Both the position numbers and the translations under genes were made by a program. From the NCBI RefSeq assembly GCF_030435705.1, contig NZ_CP129382.1, positions 2,784,501 to 2,848,500 of the forward strand: DNA of 64,000 nt, in the 5' to 3' direction. The notes under the pieces were generated by a model. It made no database searches and was not told the DNA's origin. It saw only the letters and a program-made list of their open reading frames with translations. Source of the stretch: Rhizobium sp. SSA_523. GTDB lineage: Bacteria; Pseudomonadota; Alphaproteobacteria; Rhizobiales; Rhizobiaceae. How positions within the stretch are numbered: position 1 is the stretch's first letter; each line of letters opens with the position of its first letter. Shown here in pieces: positions 17,503 through 28,526 of the stretch.

Positions 17503-18664
17503 GAGCGGCAGTCTCCTCCACAGTCTCGTCCCTGTCCGTTGCAAGCAGGCCGGTAATCACCAGGTCGTCCCGATGCACCATGGCGGCGCGACCGGCATAG
17601 CCGAGGATCGATTCGATCTCGCCCGATTTGCGCCCGGCGATCGACCGTGCCTCCTCGGCATCATAGCCGGCCAGGCCACGGGCGATTTCCCGACCCTGGG
17701 TGCCGATGATCGCCACCGTATCACCCCGGCTGAACGGGCCGATGACAGCCCGCACGCCGGCCGGCAGGAGGCTCTTGCCAGAGGCAAGCGCCCGCTCGGC
17801 CCCGGCATCCACGGTCAGCGTGCCGGCGGGCTGCAACTGACCGGCGATCCAGGTCTTTCGCGCCGTCACAGGCGTGCCGGAGGGCGCGAACCAGGACGAG
17901 CGCGCCCCGTTGTCGATGGATTGCAGCGGATGGTCGCTTTTGCCCGAGGCGATGATCATGCCGCAGCCGGCACTGGTGGCGATCTTGCCGGCATCGATCT
18001 TGGTGCGCATGCCGCCACGCGAGAGTTCGGACGCGGCTCCGCCTGCCATGGCCTCGATCTCGGGTGTAATGGATGCGATGGTCTCCAGAAACTGCGCCTG
18101 GGGATCGAGATGCGGCGGTGCCGTATAGAGCCCATCAATATCGGAGAGCAGGACCAGGAGATCTGCGCCGGTCATGGTGGCGACCCGCGCGGCAAGGCGA
18201 TCATTGTCGCCGTAGCGGATTTCGGTCGTGGCAACCGTGTCGTTTTCGTTGATGATCGGTACGGCGCCGAGCTTCAGCAGCTGATTGATCGTCGCCCGTC
18301 CGTTGAGATAGCGGCGGCGTTCTTCGGTATCGCCCAGCGTCAGCAGGATCTGACCGGCGACAATGCCGCCGCGCGACAGGCTTTCGGACCAGGCGCGCGC
18401 CAGGGCGATCTGGCCGACGGCCGCCGCCGCCTGGCTTTCCTCCAGCCTCAAGGCGCCGGGAGCGAGACCGAGAACCGTACGGCCGAGCGCGATCGCGCCC
18501 GACGATACAACCAGGACCTCGACATTTTCGGCCCGAAGTGCGGCGATATCGGCGCAGACCGAATCAAGCCAGCCGGCCTTCAGCCCGCTCTGCCTGTCGA
18601 CCAGCAGTGCGGAACCGATCTTGATCACAACCCGCCGATGGGCCTTCAGGGGCTTGCGCGCCAT
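17492..18664 (-). CDS. proB: Glutamate 5-kinase
   Basis: 390 residues. It phosphorylates glutamate in the first step of proline synthesis and is normally feedback-inhibited by proline. Seen: [12 protein letters not shown] at the N-terminus of the amino-acid kinase domain, the NENDTV block, and a C-terminal PUA domain (about 290-380). The ATG at 18664 is only 4 bases after the obg stop. The coupling of obg, proB and proA is typical of alphaproteobacteria. Confidence 0.97.
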   Translation of the reverse strand: MARKPLKAHRRVVIKIGSALLVDRQSGLKAGWLDSVCADIAALRAENVEVLVVSSGAIALGRTVLGLAPGALRLEESQAAAAVGQIALARAWSESLSRGGIVAGQILLTLGDTEERRRYLNGRATINQLLKLGAVPIINENDTVATTEIRYGDNDRLAARVATMTGADLLVLLSDIDGLYTAPPHLDPQAQFLETIASITPEIEAMAGGAASELSRGGMRTKIDAGKIATSAGCGMIIASGKSDHPLQSIDNGARSSWFAPSGTPVTARKTWIAGQLQPAGTLTVDAGAERALASGKSLLPAGVRAVIGPFSRGDTVAIIGTQGREIARGLAGYDAEEARSIAGRKSGEIESILGYAGRAAMVHRDDLVITGLLATDRDETVEETAAHAG

Positions 18665-18668
18665 GCCT

Positions 18669-20038
<1,370 letters not shown>

Positions 20039-20611
20039 TCACGGCCGGCGAAACTGCTCGGCCGTCACTTGCGTCTCCAGATGCGGCGCCATGCCGTTCC
20101 GGCTGACGCTGAAGAGATCGGAACAGCGGAGGATCCGGAACCCCAGTTTTTCCTGGATGCGAAGCGAGGCGGCATTATCGGCAAAGGCGCCCGAATGCAG
20201 TGCCTCCTCCGGCTTGCGCCGGAAGAAGCGGTCGGCCACCGCGCCTGCTGCCTCGCTCATCATGCCCTGTCCCCAGTAGAACCGGTTGAGCCAGTAGCCC
20301 AGATGCCACTGTCCCCGTACACGCTCCACCGAGATGCAGCCGATATGCACGCCATCGCCTTCGGTAATGGCCAGATGCCAGTCTCCGCCCGGCTCGATGG
20401 CATTCAGCCAGTCGATCGCATCGCTGCGGCTGTAGGGAACAGGCACACGCGCCAGCATGCGCGTGACCTGCCAGTCGCCCAGCGACTGCGCTATGGCATC
20501 GGCATCCTGGATCTGGTGCGGACGAAGCACCAGCCGCCGGGTCTCGATGATGGGGCAGGGGCCCAACAGGCCAGACTGGGCCCGCGCTTTTTCGAGAGCT
20601 TGCGCAGTCAT
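20039..20611 (-). CDS. GNAT family N-acetyltransferase (RimJ/RimL type)
   Basis: 190 residues. Seen: IIETRRLVLRPHQIQDADAI-type opening (split), HLGYWLNRFYWGQGMMSEA, where WGQG forms the acetyl-CoA loop, and NAASLRIQEKLGF near the end. These mark the acetyltransferase_3 group, which includes ribosomal-protein acetylases and many unknown enzymes. The ATG at 20611 overlaps the stop of the upstream paralog by 4 bases (ATGA). Substrate unknown. Confidence 0.85.
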   Translation of the reverse strand: MTAQALEKARAQSGLLGPCPIIETRRLVLRPHQIQDADAIAQSLGDWQVTRMLARVPVPYSRSDAIDWLNAIEPGGDWHLAITEGDGVHIGCISVERVRGQWHLGYWLNRFYWGQGMMSEAAGAVADRFFRRKPEEALHSGAFADNAASLRIQEKLGFRILRCSDLFSVSRNGMAPHLETQVTAEQFRRP

Positions 20612-21243
20612 CGCATCTCTCCCCAGCTCTTCAGCGACATCCAGGTCTTGCGGTCCAGCCGGAACCATTCGACCGGCACCATGCCGCCCAGCGCCAGGGA
20701 GCCGACCATGCCGGAGCCCTGGAACTGGAAGCCGCACTTCTGGATCACGCGACGGGAAGCGACATTGGTGACCCGGCAGCGGGCATCAATCTGCTCGGTG
20801 TCCCGCGTCCGGAAGGCCATGTCGATCAGTGCATGGGCCGCTTCTGTGGCATAGCCCTCGCCCCAGTAAGGTTCGCCCAGCCAGTAACCGAGCTCCAGGG
20901 TCAGGTCATCGTTCGGATGCGGCTCCAGTGCGCAGCAACCGAGAAACACGCCATTATCGGCACGCGTGATGGAGTAGACGCACTTGCCAATCTCGCCCGC
21001 TTTCGTACGTCGGACGAAATCGGCGGCGTCTTTTGCCGTGTAGGGATGCGGCATGCGCGACACCATGGTCGCGATATTGGCATTGTTGGCGAGATTGGAA
21101 AGGGCGTCGATGTCTTCTTCATGCGGTGCGCGCAGAACCAGTCTCTGCGACAACAAGACAGGGCAATCGCTCCTTAACCGGTGCGGCCGTAACCGCTCCT
21201 GGGGCGACCTGCCTTGGTCGCTCCGTAACATTTCGCTTTGCAT
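20608..21243 (-). CDS. GNAT family N-acetyltransferase (RimJ/RimL type)
   Basis: 211 residues. It resembles the downstream neighbour: SQRLVLRAPHEEDIDALS, then LELGYWLGEPYWGEGYATEA and NVASRRVIQKCGF. The ATG at 21243 has GGAGG 7 bases upstream. The two genes overlap by 4 bases and look like an old tandem duplication. Substrate unknown; protein or antibiotic-like amines are both possible. Confidence 0.85.
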   Translation of the reverse strand: MQSEMLRSDQGRSPQERLRPHRLRSDCPVLLSQRLVLRAPHEEDIDALSNLANNANIATMVSRMPHPYTAKDAADFVRRTKAGEIGKCVYSITRADNGVFLGCCALEPHPNDDLTLELGYWLGEPYWGEGYATEAAHALIDMAFRTRDTEQIDARCRVTNVASRRVIQKCGFQFQGSGMVGSLALGGMVPVEWFRLDRKTWMSLKSWGEMR

Positions 21244-21266
21244 GTTCAGTCCTCCAGAGGGGGGTT

Positions 21267-21308
21267 AAAAGAAAAAGGGGAGGTGGGTGGCGCCCCATCT
21301 CCCCTTTT
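21267..21308 (-). terminator. Terminator of the rplU-rpmA operon
   Basis: A hairpin with GGGGAG/CTCCCC arms and A/T tracts on both sides. On the minus strand the stem is followed by TTTTTCTTTT. It lies about 75 bases after the rpmA stop. Confidence 0.75.
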
Positions 21309-21381
21309 CTCTTGGACTGAACCTTTTGCGGAAATTCAGCCGGGTCGATGAGACGCCGGCTGTTTTAACGCGCTACCGGCT

Positions 21382-21651
21382 TTATTCCGCGGCTTCCGCT
21401 TTCGGCATCACAGACACGTAGACTCGACCATTTGCCTTGGTGCGGAAATCAACATTGCCTGCCGTAAGAGCGAAAATCGTATAGTCCTTGCCGAGGCCGA
21501 CATTGGCGCCCGGATGCCACTGCGTACCGCGCTGGCGCACGATGATATTGCCGGCAACGACGTTCTCGCCACCGAACTTCTTCACGCCAAGGCGCTTGGA
21601 ATTGCTATCGCGACCGTTGCGCGAGGAACCGCCAGCTTTTTTATGTGCCAT
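21382..21651 (-). CDS. rpmA: 50S ribosomal protein L27
   Basis: 89 residues. The N-terminus [16 protein letters not shown] is the classic L27 sequence whose tail reaches the peptidyl-transferase centre. The central [17 protein letters not shown] is also conserved. The ATG is preceded by AGGAGA. It follows rplU by 53 bases, the usual order. Confidence 0.99.
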   Translation of the reverse strand: MAHKKAGGSSRNGRDSNSKRLGVKKFGGENVVAGNIIVRQRGTQWHPGANVGLGKDYTIFALTAGNVDFRTKANGRVYVSVMPKAEAAE

Positions 21652-21704
21652 GGGAGTTCTCCTTTAAATCTCTCGAAAATCCAGGTGACCGACCAAGTGA
21701 CCGA

Positions 21705-22016
21705 TCAGGCGTTGATCGCGGTGATGCGAACAACCGTGTGATGCTGGCGATGGCCGCGAATCCGCTTGGAATTCTGGCGGCGACGCTTCTTGAAGGACAG
21801 CACCTTCTTGCCACGATTGTGTTCGACCACTTCGGCCTTGACCACGGCGCCAGCCACAAAGGGCGCGCCGAACTTGGCGTCGGCGCCTTCGCCGATAACC
21901 AGGACTTCGTTGAATTCGATCACGTCGCCTGCGGCAACGTCGAGCTTCTCGATGGTGACGACATCGTCAGCCGCAACGCGGTACTGCTTACCGCCGGTCT
22001 TGATGACTGCGAACAT
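21705..22016 (-). CDS. rplU: 50S ribosomal protein L21
   Basis: 103 residues. [14 protein letters not shown] at the start and [17 protein letters not shown] near the end are L21 hallmarks; it binds 23S rRNA next to L20. It is the first gene of the rplU-rpmA operon, after a leader of up to about 225 bases. Confidence 0.99.
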   Translation of the reverse strand: MFAVIKTGGKQYRVAADDVVTIEKLDVAAGDVIEFNEVLVIGEGADAKFGAPFVAGAVVKAEVVEHNRGKKVLSFKKRRRQNSKRIRGHRQHHTVVRITAINA

Positions 22017-22241
22017 TTTTTATCCTTTCATGTTCGATCCGGCTCTTTCCGGAAACGGAAGGCCGTCTTTTTATCAGTCCACGTTTGAGCAGGAGGACAA
22101 AGGAAGAACCCGCTTGAGGAAACCTCTTGCAAAGAGCTCTCAGGGAAACCCTGTATCTGACCGATCTGCCGGTGAAACCGAAGCCTTGCGGCCTCGGCTA
22201 GTTTCAACTCCGGACGGATTACCCCATACCGGACCGTGCGG

Positions 22242-22270
22242 GGATTAATTCAGCCTCCGGAGCCTGTCAA
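22242..22270 (-). promoter_or_regulatory. Possible promoter of rplU-rpmA
   Basis: TTGACA (22270-22265) with CCTTGACA context and TAATCC 17 bases on. The -35 is perfect, the -10 weak. Confidence 0.4.
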
Positions 22271-22302
22271 GGAAAAAGACTGGAAAGACGGCGATTTCTC
22301 CC

Positions 22303-22331
22303 TTGCCACCCGCCCCGTTCATCGCTATGTA
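22303..22331 (+). promoter_or_regulatory. Predicted promoter of tRNA-Ser
   Basis: TTGCCA (22303-22308), 17-base spacer, TATGTA (22326-22331). It ends 36 bases before the mature tRNA 5' end. Confidence 0.5.
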
Positions 22332-22367
22332 GCGCACCGCACCGACAAGGTGCCGACCAGATTGACC

Positions 22368-22457
22368 GGAGAGGTGGCTGAGTGGTCGAAAGCACCGCAC
22401 TCGAAATGCGGCATACGGGCAACCGTATCGTGGGTTCGAATCCCACCCTCTCCGCCA
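22368..22457 (+). tRNA. tRNA-Ser (anticodon CGA)
   Basis: 90 bases including the encoded CCA. The acceptor arms GGAGAGG (22368-22374) and CCTCTCC (22447-22453) pair fully. The anticodon loop reads CTCGAAA, giving anticodon CGA for UCG codons. The long variable arm (ATACGGGCAACCGTAT) and the GTTCGAATC T loop are typical of class II tRNA-Ser. An IS element begins 25 bases after the CCA. Confidence 0.97.
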
Positions 22458-22481
22458 TGGCCTAGCTTGTCCGGCCCGGAC

Positions 22482-23756
22482 AGATAGGTAACACTTCGTA
22501 CCTAAGACAGAGGTAACAACCTCGTGCCGAACGGGTTGTCAATGGTTTGCAATGTCCTCTGTTCCAGATCGATATATCCGAGATCATAACGCAGGAAGCT
22601 GACGAGCCAAATGCCGTCGTCGACTTCCTTGAGCCCGAGCTTTTGTCCTGCCAGCACGGTTGAGATGTTGACCTTCTTACGGTGAATGCACAGGCGGCCA
22701 CAGTTGGTGACGATGGCGTCCCGATCGTGGAAGGGGTACTCGATGTCCGGCAGGCCTTGGTAGGATCTGGCCGATGTGGAGTAGAGCGCGGCCGGCACCT
22801 TCATCGAGAGCGCCTCATGCGGTCGCTCCTCATTGAATTCGCTCACGAAAGCATCGAAGCGCGCCTGCTGCTGGAGGATGTTGCGGCCGGGCGGGCGGGT
22901 CGCCTCCTTCTTGAGGGTCAGGTGCATGCGCTCATGGCGGCCATTCTCCTGCGGGTGGCCGGGACGGATGCGCTCGAGCGCGATGCCGAGCCTGAGCCAC
23001 CAGACCGACAGTTTCGAGAGATTGTAGAGCCCGTTCGGGCTGGCGAAGGGCAATCCGTTGTCGGAGCGGATGGCAAGCGGAAGCCCGCGTTCGGCAAAGA
23101 CCCGCCGGAAGGCGTCGAACACGCCCTGTTCGCGGGTCGATTCGAAGGCCTCGCAGCACAGAAGGTAGCGCGAGAACTGGTCGGTGATCGTCAGAGGGTA
23201 ACAGTAGCGGCCGTCTCCCAGCTTGAACTCGCCCTTGAAATCGACGCACCAGAGATCGTTCGGACCGGGCGCTGCAGACAATGGTGTGCCGGCGGCCTTG
23301 TTCGCCTGGTTCCTCTTGCGGGCCTGGCTCACAAGGCCGTAGCGGTCCAGCACCGCATGCACCGTGCTTTTGGCCGGAACGCGCACGTCGCCGGCCAGCC
23401 GCCGCACCAGGAGCTCGCGAATCTTGCGGGCACCCCAGTGCGGCTTCTCCTTTTTGAGCCGCACGATCATCGCCTCCACCGGTTCGGGCAACTGGTTGGC
23501 ATAGCGCACCGGCCGTCGCGACCGGTCCGTCAGCGCCTCGAGCCCCTCATCCTTGTAGCGATTGAAAATCTTGTAGCCGGTCTTGCGTGAAATGCCGAAG
23601 GACCGGCACACATCGCTCATGCTCTCGCCCTCGAGCAAGCGGGCAACAAATCGAAGACGTTCTTCCATGACCGAAGTCTCTCTCCACGGCATCGACACCT
23701 CCCGATAAAAATCGAAAAGTGTAACCCATGTCTCCGGTACGTTCTGTCACCTATCT
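22482..23756 (-). mobile_element. IS481-type insertion sequence
   Basis: The ends form imperfect inverted repeats: AGATAGGTAACACTTCGTACC at the left edge against AGATAGGTGACAGAACGTACC read in from the right edge at 23756. One intact transposase frame fills the element. A clean target-site duplication next to the ends is not visible, but TGTCCGGCCCGGA occurs at 22468-22480 and again at 23772-23784, outside both ends. Length about 1275 bases. It lies between tRNA-Ser and a hypothetical gene and interrupts no recognisable gene. Confidence 0.85.
22502..23692 (-). CDS. IS481 family transposase
   Basis: 396 residues. An N-terminal helix-turn-helix (about 15-60, with SFGISRKTGYKIFNRYKDEG cut across it) is followed by an rve/DDE integrase core. 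The catalytic residues are visible: Asp151 in WCVDFKG, Asp211 in RSDNG and Glu249 in HPQENGRHE. The ATG at 23692 has GGGAGG about 6 bases upstream. The frame is complete and all three acidic residues are kept, so the element may still be mobile. Confidence 0.93.
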   Translation of the reverse strand: MPWRETSVMEERLRFVARLLEGESMSDVCRSFGISRKTGYKIFNRYKDEGLEALTDRSRRPVRYANQLPEPVEAMIVRLKKEKPHWGARKIRELLVRRLAGDVRVPAKSTVHAVLDRYGLVSQARKRNQANKAAGTPLSAAPGPNDLWCVDFKGEFKLGDGRYCYPLTITDQFSRYLLCCEAFESTREQGVFDAFRRVFAERGLPLAIRSDNGLPFASPNGLYNLSKLSVWWLRLGIALERIRPGHPQENGRHERMHLTLKKEATRPPGRNILQQQARFDAFVSEFNEERPHEALSMKVPAALYSTSARSYQGLPDIEYPFHDRDAIVTNCGRLCIHRKKVNISTVLAGQKLGLKEVDDGIWLVSFLRYDLGYIDLEQRTLQTIDNPFGTRLLPLS

Positions 23757-23969
23757 CTAAGGCCGGGCAGCTGTCCGGCCCGGATCATCCGGTTCGTCAT
23801 CGCTCCTTCGCCTGCCGGCATCATCCGACTGAGCTTTCCCGGCCAGGACGCTCGCAAAGGCTCAACAGACGGCCAGCGGAGCGGAGATCTGTCGCATCCG
23901 CATTGCCTCCCGCAGCATAAGCGCTACAATCATTCGGGTGTCCATCGAATGCTTTGGGAGGAGCAGTAT

Positions 23970-24341
23970 ATGAGACGAATGTGGCCGGACGAATTTGCCT
24001 TTCTGCTGGAGGATGCGGAAGAGGTCGAGCTCAACATCCCGCCGGCGGTGCATGAGGATGGCTCGCGCGGCAAGCCTGTCACCCGCAAGGCCTTGAAAGC
24101 CCGCATCAGCCAGCAGGACTTCGAGAAACTCTGGCCGCTGGCCGAAGCGCGTTATCGTCTGGGCGGCCGATTTTCCGGCCGGGCCATCACGCTGATCACC
24201 AATCATCCGCATTACCGCGACTGGCACCCGTCCGATGGCGGCTCTGTCGAGAGCACGTCCGATAGCGGCCATCGCTACACGACACGCTATGTGATCGTCC
24301 ATTTCCTCCTGGATGATGTGCGCGAATCCGCCGAGGCCTGA
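23970..24341 (+). CDS. Hypothetical protein
   Basis: 123 residues, acidic, with no membrane segment or signal peptide. It opens with MRRMWPDEFAFLLEDAEEV and has a central Gly-Arg-Phe-Ser-Gly-Arg turn and a C-terminal YTTRYVIVHFLLDD strand. GGAGGAG precedes the ATG at 23970 at good distance, which supports a real gene; an ATG at 23949 is open but less likely. I do not recognise the family. Confidence 0.65.
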   Translation: MRRMWPDEFAFLLEDAEEVELNIPPAVHEDGSRGKPVTRKALKARISQQDFEKLWPLAEARYRLGGRFSGRAITLITNHPHYRDWHPSDGGSVESTSDSGHRYTTRYVIVHFLLDDVRESAEA

Positions 24342-24615
24342 GCGAAAGCGTGCCGCGATCGGTCCGCTTCGCCGCGGCTGTTTCGACCCCTGTTCCGGCG
24401 CATGGCCGCTAAGGCCGCACCGTCGTAGGTTTTTAGTGGCGCCAGGCGCCCTGATGCAGGCGGGACCCTGCACTGTGATGATCCGCCGGCGAGCGGCGGG
24501 GTAGCTTGACGCACTTGAGCTCGCCCGCGGTCCTGCGCCGTGTGGCGCCGGGAGAGACAAGAGCGCCTTGTCGTGCCATAAGGGCGCAAAACTCGCTCCC
24601 GGTACACAAGACGTC

Positions 24616-26238
24616 ATGATCCGCATCGAAGCCATTTCCAAACAGAACAGCCACCGTCTTCTCTTCGTTGAAGCCTCGGCAAGCCTCAACAAGGGCGAAA
24701 AGATCGGCCTCGTCGGTCCGAACGGCGCCGGCAAGACCACACTCTTTCGCATGATCACCGGCGCCGAGCTGCCGGATGAAGGCCAGATTGCCGTCGAAAA
24801 AGGCGTGACGATCGGCTATTTCGATCAGGATGTCGGAGAAATGTCCGGCCAGAGCGCCGTAGCCGCCGTGATGGATGGCGCGGGTCCCGTCAGCACCGTC
24901 GCTGCAGAGCTGCGCGAGCTGGAAGCAGCCATGTCCGATCCCGACCGGATGGCCGACATGGACGAGATCATCGAACGCTATGGCGAAGTGCAGGCCCGAT
25001 ACGAGGAACTGGACGGCTATGGCCTTGAGGGCAGGGCGCGGGAGGTTCTGGCAGGCCTGTCCTTCAGCCAGGCAATGATGGAGGGTGATGTCGGCGCCCT
25101 TTCGGGGGGCTGGAAAATGCGCGTGGCGCTCGCCCGCATCCTGCTGATGCGACCCGATGTCATGCTCCTCGACGAACCGAGCAACCATCTCGACCTGGAG
25201 AGCCTGATCTGGCTGGAAAACTTCCTCAAGACCTATGACGGCGCGCTTCTGATGACCTCGCATGATCGCGAGTTCATGAACCGCATCGTCAACAAGATCA
25301 TCGAGATCGATTCGGGCTCCCTTACCAGCTATTCCGGCGATTACGGCTTCTATGAGCGGCAGCGCGAGCAGAGCGAGAAGCAGCAGCAGGCGCAGTTCGA
25401 ACGGCAGCAGGCCATGCTGGCCAAGGAGATCAAGTTCATCGAACGGTTCAAGGCGCGGGCCTCCCATGCGGCGCAGGTGCAGAGCCGGGTGAAGAAACTG
25501 GACAAGATCGACCGCGTCGAGCCGCCCCGCCGGCGGCAGACCGTGGCATTCGATTTTCTGCCGGCACCCCGCTCCGGCGAAGATGTGGCAAGCCTCAAGA
25601 AGGTGTCGAAGCGATACGGCGACAAGACCATCTATGACGATTTCGACTTCATGATCCGCCGCCGTGAGCGCTGGTGCATCATGGGCGTCAATGGCGCCGG
25701 CAAGTCGACCCTGCTCAAGCTGATTGCCGGAAGCGCCAGCCCTGACCAGGGCAGCGTGTCGCTGGGCGCCAGCGTCAAGCTCGGCTATTTCGCCCAGCAC
25801 GCCATGGAGATGCTGGAGGGCGAAAGCACCGTGCTGCAATGGCTCGAGGAGCGTTTTCCCAAAGCCGGACAGGCGCCGCTGCGCGCGCTGTGCGGGTGTT
25901 TCGGCTTTTCCGGCGATGATGTGGAAAAGAAATGCCGCGTGCTCTCGGGAGGCGAGAAGGCGCGGCTTGTCATGGCTGCCATGCTGTTTGACCCGCCGAA
26001 CTTCCTCGTTCTCGACGAACCCACCAACCATCTGGATCTCGACACGAAGGAAATGCTGATCAAGGCCCTCTCGACCTTCGAGGGCACCATGCTGTTTGTC
26101 AGCCATGACCGGCACTTCCTCGCCGCCTTGTCCAATCGCGTGCTGGAACTGACCGCGGACGGAATCCAGCAATATGGCGGCGGCTATACCGAATATGTGG
26201 AACGCACCGGCTATGAGGCGCCGGGCCTGCAGGCATGA
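24616..26238 (+). CDS. ABC-F family ATP-binding protein
   Basis: 540 residues with two ABC domains and no membrane segment. Walker A motifs: GPNGAGKTT in the first and GVNGAGKST in the second. Signatures: LSGGWKMRV and LSGGEKARL. A Gln/Lys/Glu-rich linker (EKQQQAQFERQQAM) joins them. ABC-F proteins act on the ribosome (EttA, Uup, YbiT, antibiotic-resistance types); this one lacks a long C-terminal extension. The ATG at 24616 gives MIRIEAISK; the ribosome site is weak. It converges on acs. Confidence 0.93.
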   Translation: MIRIEAISKQNSHRLLFVEASASLNKGEKIGLVGPNGAGKTTLFRMITGAELPDEGQIAVEKGVTIGYFDQDVGEMSGQSAVAAVMDGAGPVSTVAAELRELEAAMSDPDRMADMDEIIERYGEVQARYEELDGYGLEGRAREVLAGLSFSQAMMEGDVGALSGGWKMRVALARILLMRPDVMLLDEPSNHLDLESLIWLENFLKTYDGALLMTSHDREFMNRIVNKIIEIDSGSLTSYSGDYGFYERQREQSEKQQQAQFERQQAMLAKEIKFIERFKARASHAAQVQSRVKKLDKIDRVEPPRRRQTVAFDFLPAPRSGEDVASLKKVSKRYGDKTIYDDFDFMIRRRERWCIMGVNGAGKSTLLKLIAGSASPDQGSVSLGASVKLGYFAQHAMEMLEGESTVLQWLEERFPKAGQAPLRALCGCFGFSGDDVEKKCRVLSGGEKARLVMAAMLFDPPNFLVLDEPTNHLDLDTKEMLIKALSTFEGTMLFVSHDRHFLAALSNRVLELTADGIQQYGGGYTEYVERTGYEAPGLQA

Positions 26239-26342
26239 CGGAAGCCTGGAATTTCAGCTGCTCTGCCCGCTCCCGGACACGGCGCTGGAGCGAAACAGGG
26301 ACGGCAAGGGAGGCGGATGTCTGGCATCCGCCTCGCTGACGA

Positions 26343-28304
26343 TCAGGCGGCAGCCGGCGCCTTGTTCTGCCGGTTTGCAATCAGATCATCGACAACCGCC
26401 GGATCGGCGAGCGTCGAGGTATCCCCCAGGGAGCCGAAATCGTCTTCCGCGATCTTGCGCAGGATGCGGCGCATGATCTTGCCCGATCGGGTCTTCGGCA
26501 GGCCGGGCGCGAACTGAATCTTATCCGGCGAAGCAATCGGTCCGATTTCCTGTCGCACATGCTTGACCAGTTCCTGGCGAAGCGCGTCCGTCCCTTCATT
26601 GCCTTCCATCAGCGTCACATAGCAGTATATGCCCTGGCCCTTGACGCTGTGCGGATAGCCGACGACAGCCGCCTCCGAAACGAGGCTATGGGAGACGAGC
26701 GCGGATTCCACCTCCGCCGTGCCCAGGCGATGGCCGGACACGTTCAGGACGTCGTCGACGCGGCCGGTGATCCAGTAATAGCCGTCCTCATCGCGGCGGC
26801 AGCCGTCGCCGGTGAAATACTTGCCCTTATAGGTGGAGAAGTAGGTCTGGATGAAGCGCTCGTGATCGCCATAGACACTGCGCATCTGGCCCGGCCAGCT
26901 ATCGGTGATGCACAGATTGCCGTCCGCCGGACCGTCCAGCACATTGCCCTCATTATCGACCAGCTGCGGCTTGATGCCGAAGAAGGGCAGGGTGGCCGAG
27001 CCGGGCTTGAGGTCGATGGCGCCCGGCAGCGGCGTGATCATGTGACCGCCCGTTTCCGTCTGCCACCAGGTATCGACGACGGCGCAGCGCTTGTCGCCCA
27101 CCACGTTGTAATACCATTCCCAGGCTTCGGGATTGATCGGCTCGCCCACCGTGCCGAGAAGGCGCAGGCTGGATCGCGAAGACCGCGTCACATATTCGTC
27201 GCCCGCCCCCATCAGCGAGCGGATGGCCGTCGGCGCCGTGTAGAAAATGTTGACCTTGTGCTTGTCGACGATTTCCCAGAAGCGACCCTGATCGGGGAAG
27301 TTGGGGACGCCTTCGAACATCAGCGAGGTCGCGCAATTGGCGAGCGGTCCATAGACGATGTAGGAATGGCCCGTCACCCAGCCGACATCGGCCGTGCACC
27401 AGTAGATATCGCCGTCATGATAATCGAAAACATATTCATGCGTCATGGCGGCATAGACCAGATAGCCGCCGGTGGTGTGCAGAACGCCCTTTGGCTTGCC
27501 GGTGGAGCCGGACGTATAGAGGATGAACAGCGGATCTTCCGCCTTCATCTTCACCGGTTCGCAATGACCCTTCACGCTGGCGATTTCCTGGTGATACCAG
27601 TGATCGCGGCCGGGCGCCCAGTTGATCTTGCCGCCGGTGCGGCGAACCACCAGAACATTGTTCACGGTGACATATTGGCGGGCGGCGATGTGGATCGCCT
27701 TGTCGGTGTTTTCCTTGAGCGGCACCGGCTTGCCGCCGCGCACGCCCTCGTCGCAAGTGATGACGAAGGTCGATTCACAATCCACGATCCGGCCGGCAAG
27801 GGCTTCCGGCGAAAAGCCGCCGAAGACCACCGAATGGACCGCGCCGATCCGCGCACAGGCGAGCATGGCATAGGCCGCCTCCGGGATCATCGGCATATAG
27901 ATGGTAACCCGGTCGCCCTTCTTGACCCCGTGCTTCTTCAGCACATTCGCCAGCCGGCAGACCTGATCATAAAGCTGGTTATAGGTGATCTTCTTGTCGA
28001 TATAGGGGTTGTCGCCCTCCCAGATCAGGGCGGTGCGCTCGCCATGCGTCTTCAGATGGCGGTCGATGCAATTGTAGGAAACATTGGTCAGACCGTCCTC
28101 GAACCACTTGATCGACACCTTCCCCTTGAAGGACGTGTTCTTGACCTTGGTGTAAGGCTTGAACCAGTCGATCCGCTTGCCGTGCTTGCCCCAGAACTTG
28201 TCCGGATCTTCGACGCTTTCCTCATACCATTTCAGGTATTTTTCGCGATCGATCAGGGCATGCGCCTTCACGTGCTTCTGAACTGGATACACCTTTTCTG
28301 ACAT
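26343..28304 (-). CDS. acs: Acetate-CoA ligase (AMP-forming)
   Basis: 653 residues. It activates acetate to acetyl-CoA through acetyl-AMP. Seen: the AMP loop [21 protein letters not shown] in the acetate pocket, and the C-terminal [10 protein letters not shown] with the Lys that is acetylated in the family for control. AGGAGG stands 6 bases before the second ATG of an ATGATG pair, so I start at 28304. It diverges from trcR; a related synthetase (prpE) lies on the other side of trcR. Confidence 0.97.
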   Translation of the reverse strand: MSEKVYPVQKHVKAHALIDREKYLKWYEESVEDPDKFWGKHGKRIDWFKPYTKVKNTSFKGKVSIKWFEDGLTNVSYNCIDRHLKTHGERTALIWEGDNPYIDKKITYNQLYDQVCRLANVLKKHGVKKGDRVTIYMPMIPEAAYAMLACARIGAVHSVVFGGFSPEALAGRIVDCESTFVITCDEGVRGGKPVPLKENTDKAIHIAARQYVTVNNVLVVRRTGGKINWAPGRDHWYHQEIASVKGHCEPVKMKAEDPLFILYTSGSTGKPKGVLHTTGGYLVYAAMTHEYVFDYHDGDIYWCTADVGWVTGHSYIVYGPLANCATSLMFEGVPNFPDQGRFWEIVDKHKVNIFYTAPTAIRSLMGAGDEYVTRSSRSSLRLLGTVGEPINPEAWEWYYNVVGDKRCAVVDTWWQTETGGHMITPLPGAIDLKPGSATLPFFGIKPQLVDNEGNVLDGPADGNLCITDSWPGQMRSVYGDHERFIQTYFSTYKGKYFTGDGCRRDEDGYYWITGRVDDVLNVSGHRLGTAEVESALVSHSLVSEAAVVGYPHSVKGQGIYCYVTLMEGNEGTDALRQELVKHVRQEIGPIASPDKIQFAPGLPKTRSGKIMRRILRKIAEDDFGSLGDTSTLADPAVVDDLIANRQNKAPAAA

Positions 28305-28421
28305 CATACGCCTCCTCATTCCTCCACACCCTGCCTGCGCAGACACAGGCGCTCTTCAACTGACCTTGTATCAACTGGAGCCGTGACGGCAATTAGACAA
28401 AGGGTCATGACGCTTGAACAA

Positions 28422-28450
28422 TTGCAATTTTCCGTAATTCCGTTTATAGA
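28422..28450 (+). promoter_or_regulatory. Predicted promoter of trcR
   Basis: TTGCAA (28422-28427), 17-base spacer, TATAGA (28445-28450), in an A+T-rich stretch, giving a leader of about 70 bases. Confidence 0.55.
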
Positions 28451-28526
28451 GCCCCCGAATTCCCGGAAATTGTGGTAAAACCCCACGGCCCGCGACCCCG
28501 GCGCGGACGATAGAAGGATTATATCC

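Larger units (their letters stand above)
22017..22367. other. rplU leader and divergent tRNA promoter region
   Basis: 351 bases without a protein gene. Contains a possible rplU promoter (22242-22270, minus), a promoter for tRNA-Ser (22303-22331, plus) and several short inverted repeats in the transcribed rplU leader (for example TCCGG/CCGGA and GAAGCC/GGCCTC-like arms). An L21 autoregulatory leader would fit here, but I cannot prove a structure. Confidence 0.5.

Noticed and set aside
23862..24758. 298-codon minus-strand frame spanning the hypothetical gene and the start of the ABC-F gene
   Set aside because: It opposes one gene with a good ribosome site and one with strong motifs; the sequence MIMRKSVVLPAPFGPTRP is the typical antisense of a P-loop region.
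24433..26172. 579-codon minus-strand frame opposite the ABC-F gene
   Set aside because: The + strand encodes a complete ABC-F protein with Walker and signature motifs; the minus frame is its antisense.
28263..28279. CTTCACGTGCTTC in acs as a parS site
   Set aside because: Only the central CACGTG and one flank match; the outer bases differ and the repeat structure is lost. CACGTG alone also occurs at about 6335 and 6403 in murA without parS flanks.
26559..28301. 580-codon + strand frame opposite acs
   Set aside because: Antisense of acs, low-complexity His/Gly/Ala/Arg composition and no motifs.
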